DNA of 64,000 nt, from assembly GCA_944470555.2 (NCBI GenBank), contig OX104134.1, positions 76,564,678 through 76,628,677 of the forward strand, written 5' to 3'. This stretch comes from Heterobilharzia americana. Its lineage: Eukaryota; Platyhelminthes; Trematoda; Strigeidida; Schistosomatidae. The first letter of the stretch is position 1. Every line of letters starts with the position of its first letter. The translations under genes and the position numbers were made by a program. Positions 50,505 through 60,019 of the stretch are shown one piece after another. The notes beneath the pieces were generated by a model. It saw only the letters and a program-made list of their open reading frames with translations. It was not told where the DNA came from and made no database searches.

Positions 50505-50683
50505 GAAATTCAATGAAGAATCTGGTTGTGAAACCATAAACTTCTTTTCCTCTGTAACATGTTGTACTATAAGTTTAAATTCCATACGTCTTGGAAGTGA
50601 ATGAATTATTTCCCGTGGAACGTTTTGATGGAGACCTTCACCATCGTTCATTGCAGGCAGCAAGGCAGAATACATTTTGAAAG
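50505..50683 (-). CDS. Putative FN3-like exon (F-G strands and start of next domain)
   Basis: The acceptor follows a pyrimidine-rich tract (TCCTCTCTCTGTGCAATAGATTAAG) and the donor is AATTTC|GTGAGA. The exon is 179 nt, entering in phase 1 and leaving in phase 0. It encodes FKMYSALLPAMNDGEG, close to the fibronectin III F-G signature (Y.v.v.A.N..GEG), and then a new segment with FKLIVQHVTEEKKF. Joined to the exon at 51186-51518 it gives WLDGIAFKMYSALLP, matching the usual L..G..Y.v pattern across the junction. The product is probably an extracellular or receptor-type multi-FN3 protein; its identity is unknown. Confidence 0.48.
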
Positions 50684-51185
50684 CTTAATCTATTGCACAG
50701 AGAGAGGATTCTCTTTGAGAATGTAAGCAAAGTGATGAATAACTCTTAAAATTTATCGAACTATGCAAATTAGGTAAAATTACTTATTTATCTAATAGTA
50801 GTATTTTTTATATACTCTCAGCACACTCATTTTTGTTAAATTTTTCAAATACACAAAGTAAAGTGGATGTACATTAATTGGTCACAGAAAAGCAACCATT
50901 TCCATGTTGTCAAGTTCTTAGTGATGACTGAATTCTGTCATCAATTAGTTTGGCACGTCACTACCTACCTACCACACCGGTTCTCTTTGATACAGGTTAG
51001 TTGATTAAAAGCAGCTGGCAAGGAGGCATGCATATTGCTTTCGTGCTTATTGTTTATTGTCATTAAGGCATATCAGCGATTTTGAAGGAACTGATGAGGG
51101 TCAGAATATCAAAGAGGATATCACTTCCTTCGAGGTTGCAGGTACGCTTTGCTGATGAGTATCAATAAGCATGAAAGCTTCCTAC

Positions 51186-51518
51186 CAATTCCATCCAGCC
51201 AACTAGCATAGTAGTGTAAAATAAAATTGGCAGACCTATGAGAAGTAACTCTAATGTATCTTAAAAGCTCATTACGACAGTATCGAGTTTTCTTATACTG
51301 GCAGTAGTATAAGTAGAAAATAACTTGTGGTAAACAAAATCTCGAACTGTTTTTCCGAATGAAACGTCCATGCTCTTTGCAACGAGAAGCTTGATTAACA
51401 GCCTGACTAAAAAAGTTAAGATAAACCCACTGCAAAAAGAGTCCCTTCACTGAATGTCTTCTTATTAACTTAGAAAAATTGGAATTAAGTTTGAAAGCCT
51501 GCTGGGGTAACCAAACCA
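51186..51518 (-). CDS. Putative FN3-like exon (most of one domain)
   Basis: A 333-nt segment with a strong acceptor (CATTTTTATCAG) and a plausible donor (GGAATTG|GTAGGA), phase 1 at both ends. It encodes KGLFLQWVYLNFF (B-strand Trp), LPQVIFYLYYCQYKK (C strand) and ANFILHYYASWLDGI (E strand to F), in the order expected for one fibronectin III domain with a long B-C loop. It is the longest open frame in this part of the window and has compatible phases with the exons on both sides. Confidence 0.5.
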
Positions 51519-52363
51519 CTGATAAAAATGTTTCAATTCACACTTATCACTCTAAATGACAGGTAAAAACAACCAAAAAAGGGGCTACAAATACTGAATG
51601 GGAATTTAGACAGAATTATTAATAAAACATAAGAAGACTACAAGAATTTCAATGGACGACCAGTAATCATGGCTCACTGAATAAAATTTTACTACTGGGT
51701 AGTGCGATACGGCATGACAGTCAACATCCGATGTTGCAAGTCGCAGGCTATTAGCATTCATTGGTGAAGGTAGTCAATCAGGCATAATTTTAGAACCGAA
51801 TGAGAATTAGATTAGATTCGAAAAGTAAATGAAGCTTCGCTGATTGAATTAGTGATATAATAATGGTGAAAAGTCACACAAACTTGAGTTTAAATTAGGT
51901 GATCAATCCATAGTCTAAGTCAGCATTCCATCTGGTTTTGCTTTAAGTTTTTGTAGTCAGCCAATTCGCCATCTGATGTCAATTCATTGAGGCTTTCTTG
52001 TCAACACTTTGGATCAATGAACATTTATGGTGTGGAAACCATTCCCGTCAATAGCACATACTAATCAATATACTTTCAGTAGTACTCTGTTACCATACCA
52101 TTCTGAATTGTTTCGGTTGGAAGTACATCGGTGGGTAAGAATATAATGTGTAAAAAACAAGAAAAACTGTAATTCCATTTCAGTCTATTGATTAGAAATG
52201 TCACACGGTGAAACAATTTCATTTACTGAAAGATGTTTCGGATATAATTTACTGTCCATATTCATATCACGTAACTCCAGAATCTTCAGAACCATTTCTA
52301 TAGGATGTATTTGACGTTGATTTGGTCAGTCTCTCCCTATATCATAATAAGTTAGTTCCTAAT

Positions 52364-52864
52364 GTTGTCGCCCTATCCCACCCTATTGTATAAAATTGCG
52401 TACATGGCTGTAGCCGAGCATTTCCCTAAATTTCTTATCTGGTTAGGACCTACCAAGCTTGATTTAGCTAAGTTTTTGTGCTCTGTTATTCTAGTTCGAC
52501 TATTTTGACCGATGTATTTGACCTAGCAATCATTGCAAGGGATTTAGTAAACTAAATTATCTTGCTTTATTGTATTAGTAGGATCTTTTAACCCAAAAAG
52601 CTTGTTTTCAAGAGAGTTTGTTGGCTTAAATTCCCCTTTAATCTCAGCCTTGTTGAGAAGTCTCCGCAATGATTTTGAGATGCTTTTTTTACTGAGTAAA
52701 ACATTTGAGGCTTTGAATTCTCTCTCAACCCCGTCATCGTTATTACTATTAGTAATAGAATCGTTGTTAATAACATCTGTGTTGCTACTACTACTGCTCA
52801 TATTTTTCTTTTTGTTTCTTATGAATTTATTTATAAATTTAGGCGGGTAGTTATTGAGATACAA
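52364..52864 (-). mobile_element. Penelope-like element fragment (linker and GIY-YIG domain, frameshifted)
   Basis: A 106-codon minus frame (52864-52544) ends in GLKDPTNTIKQDNLVY, the linker that leads into the Penelope GIY-YIG domain. In a shifted frame the text continues IPCNDC, stop, VKYIGQNSRTRITEHKNL, then QIRNLGKCSATAMYAILYN, matching the GIY-YIG region with its Cys pair, YIGQ, and R..EH motif. A frameshift and an internal stop show it is dead. No RT core was found next to it. It would lie in an intron of the FN3-like gene, in the same orientation. Confidence 0.62.
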
Positions 52865-53330
52865 GGGATTCTTGATGTGCCTAATTTTTTGTAGTAGATT
52901 TTCTGTCCCACAAGTTAGCTATTTCGCCCTATTACTTAGGCATTTAACCAAAAGAAGCATGTAATCTGGGAAGAAGAAAATGGCGGATCGATTTCAAGGA
53001 TAGTAGGAAAGCATATGTTTATTGCATGAATAACCATTAAAATAAAATATTTGCAATGCATTTTTGAAAAATATCTTACTATCATCAGTAAAAGTGGTGG
53101 TGAACAGCAAATTTAATTTAAATAAATTAAAAAAGCTTTTTCTGGAACAAAATGCAGTTAATTAGCCACATATCACGAGGTAAAGCTTTCAATAGAGCCT
53201 CACAAATTATAAAGGTTTTATCCACATTAGAAACAATATAAATTTAGTGATAGCTTGCTTGTTGTCACTTCACTGGTCCCTAACTTCTCTATCCAAATAT
53301 CCGTTAAGAAAAAATTTATAGTAACTTAAC

Positions 53331-53463
53331 TCTTTCCAGTCGTCCAAATATGTCTGAATATAGCAGGAGTTGTATATTCACAGTGTATCTCAAAATGGGT
53401 CCTTACTGGTTGTTTGGTAGTAGACCAGTAATAATCTTTCACTATTTTATTATCTGATAGTCT
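53331..53463 (-). CDS. Putative FN3-like exon (B and C strands)
   Basis: A 133-nt segment after CACTTCTGTCAAAG, ending at AAAGA|GTTAAG, entering in phase 0 and leaving in phase 1, which matches the entry phase of the exon at 51186-51518. It encodes KIVKDYYWSTTKQP and THFEIHCEYTTPAIF, resembling the B-strand Trp and the C strand of a fibronectin III domain. The donor is not a perfect consensus, and an alternative donor (ACCA|GTAAGG) lies further upstream in the exon. Confidence 0.38.
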
Positions 53464-54042
53464 CTTTGACAGAAGTGCTAGTAAAAAACGACTGTATATG
53501 CAGAGACAATATGATATCATCTGTGAGTCAACTCAAATACATTTCTACTGCTGTTTCTCATGACTCTGAAAGTTGGAATAAAATTTTTAAAAACATCTGT
53601 AACTTCTCATCTCTAATCTGTTTTAATCACTTATCTGTAAAAATGAAATGTTGAAATGCGTAAATTGCATCTGTTACTAGGACATGAAGCGTTCAGTGTT
53701 TAAGCGTTTTTATGAATGATGATAATGATAGTATCAATGAGCCTATGAGATATACAAACGTAGCAGTTAACTGTTACGCATTCGCTAAGAACAAATGTTT
53801 TGAATGCGAATTCAACGTTTAGGCTTAGAAAAAAGTATCCTGGTCCAGTGTAAATAACAGCATAAATTATGGCCAATAATGCAGACCAGATAATTTATTT
53901 AACAGACATCCAACTGAATTCCTTCTTCCATTGAAAGCTTCAAAAATGCCGATTTCTGTTATCGATAATACTTTTTGGCTAACCAGTTGACTTTGAATTA
54001 ATTAAGGTATTTATACCCTTGGGTATACACTAAACTGATTTA

Positions 54043-54234
54043 CTTGATTGTAGCTAGAACAGAAGTCCAGGACGTGCGCTTCGTACTACCTAAAACTTGT
54101 CACTTGGATGTATTGGACCCTAGCGAGTGAAGCTGTCCTTGCTGAGACTCAAACCTAGTACCCATCACTTCAAACACCAAAGCGTTATCTACTAGACCAC
54201 TGAGATACGATAGCCAGCTCTTGTACAACAGGTA
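54043..54234 (-). repeat. tRNA-headed SINE with degenerate hammerhead (Sm-alpha-like), copy 2
   Basis: On the minus strand the head reads TGTTGTACAAGAGCTGGC, then CTCAGTGGTCTAGTAG (A-box region) and GTACTAGGTTTGAGTCTC (B-box region), better preserved than in copy 1. The hammerhead part is at about 54112-54062: ACATCCAAGTGACAAG, a short stem-loop region, then TACGAAGCGCACGTCCTGG. The core strands are GTGACAA and GAAG rather than CUGANGA and GAAA, so activity is not expected. The 3' end TAGCTACAATCAAG is shared with copy 3. Confidence 0.65.
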
Positions 54235-54270
54235 TTAGTTATTTCTATTGATTGATATACTTGTAGTTCT

Positions 54271-54375
54271 CTGGGAACAACACAACCCATTAAGGTGCAG
54301 GTATATCCGGCTGACAAGTCCCGAATGGGATGAAACGCTCGTTCTGGATTCCTTCGCTAGCTACAATCAAGGGAA
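54271..54375 (+). repeat. SINE body with near-complete hammerhead ribozyme fold, copy 3 (headless)
   Basis: This begins CTGGGAACAAC, as in copy 1, lacks the tRNA-like head, and ends GCTAGCTACAATCAAG. It contains GGTGCAGGTATATCC (stem I 5' side), GGCTGACAAG (first core strand), CCCGAATGGG (stem II and loop), GATGAAACGC (second core strand GAAA), then GCTCGTTCTGGATTCC (stem III and stem I 3' side). The hammerhead lies at about 54294-54353. Confidence 0.7.
54294..54353 (+). ncRNA. Hammerhead ribozyme motif, schistosome type, probably inactive
   Basis: All three helices can be drawn. Stem I pairs ATCCGG with CTGGAT, stem II is the CCC/GGG pairing around GAAT, and stem III is a short ACG/CGT. The second core strand GAAA is intact. 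The first reads CTGACAA where CTGANGA is required, so the core guanosine that acts in catalysis (G8) is A. The cleavage-site base also reads T rather than the usual C. Schistosome Sm-alpha hammerheads self-cleave during or after transcription; this copy is predicted to be inactive or very slow. Confidence 0.6.
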
Positions 54376-54617
54376 CAATAGTAGTAAATATTCAGGCAAT
54401 ATCGAGGCATTCACACGGAAACTCATTTACTAACAGAGGTCGATCAATTCTACCCAGTATAACAACACAGAATTACAGCTATATCAACAAACAGTAGTAA
54501 ACTGGTTGTTTTCAAGTTTTATTACTTAGTGACGGGAACATTAAATGAGTATTTTCCTCCTGAGATTTATTCAGCAATACATACATAATAATCAAACCGA
54601 AAATTTAAATTCCTTAC

Positions 54618-54701
54618 ATCAACGACACTTTGTAATGATTAAAACGAGTCAGCCGCAAAACACGTTTAGTCTCATTCACCAAACCTTTGAAGGTGTTCAG
54701 T
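54618..54701 (-). CDS. Putative small FN3-like exon (E-F strands)
   Basis: An 84-nt segment with the best splice sites of the set: acceptor ACTTTCTTATTTTACAG and donor TTGAT|GTAAGG. The frame encodes LNTFKGLVNETKRVLRLTRF followed by NHYKVSL, which resembles the E-F part of a fibronectin III domain (L..f..Y.v.l). It enters and leaves in phase 2, so it does not join directly to the phase-0 exon at 53.4 kb; an intervening exon or another acceptor is required. Confidence 0.38.
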
Positions 54702-57700
54702 CTGTAAAATAAGAAAGTAATAAAATCGTGTTCCATGACGATTTTGTTAGAAAAACACATTATGTATCCTGACAGACTCGAGTGTACAGGGTGGCGAAAC
54801 AAATATGAAGTTTTGAACTACAACAGTGACAACCCGCCTTATAAGAAGAATTGTATACAACCATCTTTCGCACGTGACAAGACTCGTTTCAGCACCGAAC
54901 AACTGAAGAAAATCGCATTTACAGAGTGTTCATAGTCGATGACTATCCAATAAACTTCATAAAGATATACCTATCAGTAGAACATACATCAGGACAATTA
55001 CCCACAAAATGAATCAATTTACCACATATCAAAGGCGTCTTAGAAACTGTCAACCAATTTTTTCACCTATTTGGTATCAGCTTGACGCACACCAACCAAA
55101 TCCTTGCACACCATTTCATCTAAGCTAAAGGATTCACTATCCAAAGATAAAATGAATAAAACTCCACAAAATTAGTTGCAAAAACCCTCAACGTTATCAT
55201 GTTGGCCAACCCAGTAATCGAGCAGGTCAGAAACCATGAGTATCAACCTTCAATCAAACGACGTGAAACAACCACCCCTTTGATTGTGACAAAACACAAA
55301 TACTGCTACCAGAAAGGTAATCAACTGCAAGACAGTTCCTGGAAGCATTGTATCCCAACCAACAAGCAATCAATAGACATGTGAACACTTACTAATATTC
55401 AGACTTCTAAGGAGAAACCAACTAGCTGGAAATCAGTCAGGTAAATCAGTGGTTAAACATCAAGTCAACAGGTTGCTTCAAACGCTAACAGCAATCATAA
55501 AGACTAACCACTGATAAAAGGGACAGGTCATCACTACCCATAAGCCCATAACGCTCATTTTCGAGAAGTATCCTATGTAAACATTCATACAACCTAAAAA
55601 TGCCTCACTTCAATACAAAGTAAATGCCAATGAATTTGTCTGACATGGTGACAAAATGTTCAAGTTAGAGAAGAGTAATTAGCCATCATATTCATCCTGA
55701 GATACAAAATCATCTCTATTACTTCACAAACATATAAGTCGTCACTGTTCAAACTTCCCAAAATACCAACGTCCAACTGATATACTTTTTTCTACGTTTT
55801 TTAAGATTAGGTTCGTTTTCGTTATACTCCATTCCGAAATAAACGCTAGTTATGGAAATTCATCCAATGCATTTGAGTGGTAGTGCATTATGGAGATATG
55901 ACCTTCAAAAGAACAATCTGTTGATCTCACCTCGCACTAAACTAGAAGCTTATATTTCTAAGACTTGTTATTGAAATAATGGATTACAAAGACAAATATT
56001 GTAAGATGATATCATATCATGGTTTCTCTACAATCGTGTAATAACCAACATGCTTTTCAATGTTAAATTTATTATTTGGGATGTTGAAGTAACCACTGGT
56101 TCTCTAACAGCAAGCCATATTTTATAGTTGCCCTTAGTGTTCATTGCTGATATCCAGGCTATTGTACTGTTCCAGTTTCATCAGTGTTTGATTGGTTATT
56201 AAAATAACTGTCTCTTCTACATGGTGAACAAACTGAATCGTCAATGTATAACAATTCCTTGATATTCGAAATATTTTGCGTAAGGGGATTAGGGCTCCTT
56301 TTAATTAAAAAGTTTATGAGAGTGAGATTTTCATAAATGTCTAACGGATACTTTGCATGAATGTGGAAAATCCATTCAAGACAATACCATGCTCTTTCTA
56401 AGGTATGACTCAGACTCGGTCACAAAATTATGAAGTCAGTCTAGTAGCTAAGTTACAATGCGTAACTAGTTTTTGGTAGCTCATGTACACGACGTTAAGG
56501 ATTATTGTTTGGTTGTTGGGTTAAACTAACAGAAATGGTATTATTCATATATTCCTTCAGGACGAGCTTTACTGATGCAGTCAGAGAGATTCTTCTGCTT
56601 ACTAGTGAAAAAAACCGAAATTCTGAGTGAAATTGCCAAGCAGATTGCAAAAAGCGAATTTACTCGAACTGTACACGAATAACGACTGCTTCCCAATCCC
56701 ACCCCTATTCCTTATGCTTCACTGAGTTACGAAAAAGAAAATTTACTTCATTATCAAACATAATATGCTATTGCTAGTTATTACTTAACTAAAATTTACA
56801 CAGTAAACAAGTAATTCAGTTAAAAGTGGTATTGATTTCCACGATATGGCTTGTAAAACGATTTGAATGTTATGTGTTTCACTTTAGGTTTGAATCCTAT
56901 CTGACCGGCTAACGGAGTTATTTTGGATATAATTGAGATTTATTAAAACTTCATACATTTATTTGTAGACCACTTTTTATCTTAGTTGATACTGGTCAAA
57001 CAATTTATCGAAGTCATACACAGCTGGGTAGCTGTACTTGATATCACGTGATTTCGCAACAGTACTGACTCCTTTCTCACTGACATCACAATTTACGGTG
57101 GATAGGTTAATGGTTAACATTCTAAATGGTACATCACTCTCACTTCCCCACCTTTGCGCAAGTAGACTGTCTTGTTTTCTTTCTGCCTTTTGTCAAAAGC
57201 TAACCTGTTCACTTAAACTAATCACAAGTTTAGGATTTGAAATCATGAAAAAGGTTTTTAATCTAGGTAATTATGTGCTACGGTTTCGTACTATTTGAAC
57301 TACATTGTTAATCTATAAGCTTTTAATTCCAATGTTAAACTTGACTAATTAGTGTATTCTAGAGACCTACAGTCAGAGCTTCCTAGTTAAACTGTATAAA
57401 TAAGGACAGAAAAGTATAAAATGACTTAGTTTACTGGCATACTTTCGATAAGAATCCGAAAATCTAAGTGGTGGGTTTGCATATCAGAAGAAATGAACAT
57501 TGACTGAAAATATTAAGTTGTACAGTTTCGAAAAAGGAGAAAATATTCCTGCTTGGAACTTGAACTTCATTCCTTCAGTAAGCGTTTTAATTTGTTCATT
57601 TATCGGTGATATAATGGTAAAGATTTCATTGAAACACAAGTTTAATGACCAATATGTTAGATATTCGGTGTTGTATTCATTTAGTCTTCAAAAAGACCAC

Positions 57701-58119
57701 TTCTGAACAATGAAATAAATTCTTTTGCTTTCAAAGACTTTTGGTGTCATATTTTTAGGCTAAGCACCTTGTTAAGCAAACAAACATAAGTATGAAAGCC
57801 TCATTTTACCCTTTTGTTTGTCTTCTGCCCAAAGATATTTTGAATCAGACTACTTGTCAATATCTTTTGCCGTTTCAGATTTAAGTGCGTTTGACGACTT
57901 GCTTTAAAGCATCTCTTCTCCTTTGGTAGCAAGCAAACTAATACTGGACAGTTGCAAACCAACATTTTACAACAGACTTATAAGTCAGACCACATTCAAT
58001 AATCTCTTACCTACTACATTTGCATTCCAACTCTAAGTATGTAGAAACTAGGTTCAATGAGTTTTTGTGAATTTAATCAAATCTGTTCATATTTAGTGTT
58101 GTTCAAAATAGTAAGACAA
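54702..58119. other. Non-coding DNA, nothing recognised
   Basis: Short open frames without motifs. Probably intergenic or intronic, upstream of the FN3-like exons. Confidence 0.4.
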
Positions 58120-58720
58120 GACTCTTTTACCTCAAATAGGTGGCCTGCTTGAACTTTGAGTTACTGAAATTTTCCCTGGAACATAAATATCAAATTTTTT
58201 TCCATTCAGTTTGTTTTAATCATTCAAATATTTCCTCTGAACGTATCATATTATGGCTTCAAGATCATCCATCAGACAAACCACGCAAACAAATTAGCCT
58301 TGCTCACAACACAGTGGTCATCACGAGGAAATCGCATTAGGATAGCATATCAGAAAGCTAACACCACGCTCACATCCAACTTCTCCTTGATGGTATGTGC
58401 TTTATGGAATGCCCTACTGAGGGATGCTGTCACAGCCCCCTCCGAAGACTTATTCAAAAGACGGTTAGACAGTCATGTAACTTCATATGGTTCACCACGA
58501 ACGTACTCAGGGAGTTACTAACCTTACTAGCTCACTATCACTTCCCTTTTATCTACCACTCACTACCTCTGTTCTTAATACACCTAAATTATCCACTAAC
58601 TCTTCTCTAGCAAATAGACCCATGCTATCTACTTTTACCTTTTGGGTAATTCCTGCATATTTTTTCTCACTATCTTGCTACTCTTATTCAGGCACCTACA
58701 CAGACAGGAGTTAGGGTAGA
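58120..58720 (+). mobile_element. CR1/SR1-like non-LTR element, RT C-terminal fragment
   Basis: The frame at 58300-58521 contains NFSLMVCALWNALLRDAVTA followed by PSEDLFKRRLDSHV, the conserved C-terminal signature of CR1/Jockey-type reverse transcriptases (FFS.RV...WN.LP..VV.A.S...FK..LD). The upstream frame (58140-58340) has DHPSDKPRKQISLAHNTVV, plausible preceding sequence. No catalytic RT core is present. Schistosome SR1 and related families are CR1-like, but the assignment to a family is inferred. Confidence 0.55.
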
Positions 58721-59806
58721 CCCCAATCTTCCCAGTTACCCATAACTCCCTAATCACTCTGCAAATCGCAATTCACTAACCCACAAAAAATCCACCTCAC
58801 CGAAGCTAAAAACAAGAAAGTAGAAGAGATTTCCTTGTCCACTGCATGAGCAAACTGAGCAACTCGAACCAAGCCCTAAGAACTAGAAGTGAGAGATAAA
58901 AAACTATCCATTTTCTACCCTCATACCATCAATATTGGATATTGGATATACTCTGAAGCATTTTTAAACTGTTTTTAACTTGACGTTTCTCAAGTTAATA
59001 ACAAAACAGAAAGTATATTACGTCATATCCAGATTGACTTTTCAGTGCTTGAAAGTATATCACATTTTTCTCTCTCGGATACCTAGCTTCAGCTGCAGAT
59101 CCTTGTACTGACTTGTACTGTTAACACCAAACTTGCGTTGGCGTTTCTGTTGATCCTTCATTCTAGACCGGACGGTAATCCAAAATCACTGGCTGTTTCA
59201 TATTATTGCCTTGTATACTGTTATTATTAGCATCATTCGGATGCAGTAATGATTTCATCTGAAAATATTGTTTTGAGAGTGACTTTGTTGAAAAACCACA
59301 TGCTGAGGGTTCCATACCGTATCATATGTATTGTTTGGAATACCGGTTATTATTATGATTATTATTACTAAGTTGCTAAGTCTGCTGCATATATCTATTT
59401 TCTGTACACATATCTTGATCCCTGTGGACTGAATCGAAAGGGATGCTGTTTCAGCTCATAGAATTAAATGGGTCTCTCACGGTTCTTACTGCAGTATGAT
59501 ACTTTATTTGTAGTTGAGATTGTGAATAGGAAGAAACTGTGAATATGGAATGAAATTGACGCTCACTTCTTCATTGAAGTTCAAAAAGATAATTGTGATG
59601 TATCTGGATTTTTGGCCTTTGTTTTTATCCGGTTGAACGAAATTTATCTGTTTATTTCGATATATGCATTCTTTATGTGAAAGCCAAGATAGTGACCTGA
59701 GGTTTATCTTTATTTTTTTCTCTGATGATGACTAGTATTTTAACCCGAAATACAGGCAACATTGAAACCTTTTTAGGCCGGTTTCTTAAGATCACTAAAG
59801 TACCTA
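58721..59806. other. Non-coding DNA, nothing recognised
   Basis: No open frame above 60 codons with a motif and no repeat recognised. Confidence 0.4.
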
Positions 59807-60019
59807 CCCTGTCAACATTTTCGCGGAAAACGCAGGATAAAACGCCGGGACATTTGCAGAACCGCAAGTAAAACGTGGGGAAATTCGGGGATAAATGCAG
59901 GGCGAATAGGGAAAAACAGCAGCCATTTCACGAGGAAACTGGGAGAGAACGCAGGGGTGAAAAAACTCTGGGGTAAAATACAAAATCGTGCCTTTTTCGC
60001 CATGAAAATGTTGACTGGG
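59807..60019. mobile_element. MITE-like element with ~17-20 bp terminal inverted repeats
   Basis: The left end CCCTGTCAACATTTTCGCGG and the reverse complement of the right end, CCCAGTCAACATTTTCATGG, match over most positions. The 213-bp interior is purine-rich on the plus strand and contains repeated units of the type GGGGATAAATGCAGGG, AAAACGCAGG and AAAACGTGGGG, giving it a composition unlike its AT-rich flanks. A TA precedes the left end and ATA follows the right end, so a TA target duplication is possible. It has no coding capacity of its own. The superfamily is unknown. Confidence 0.6.
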
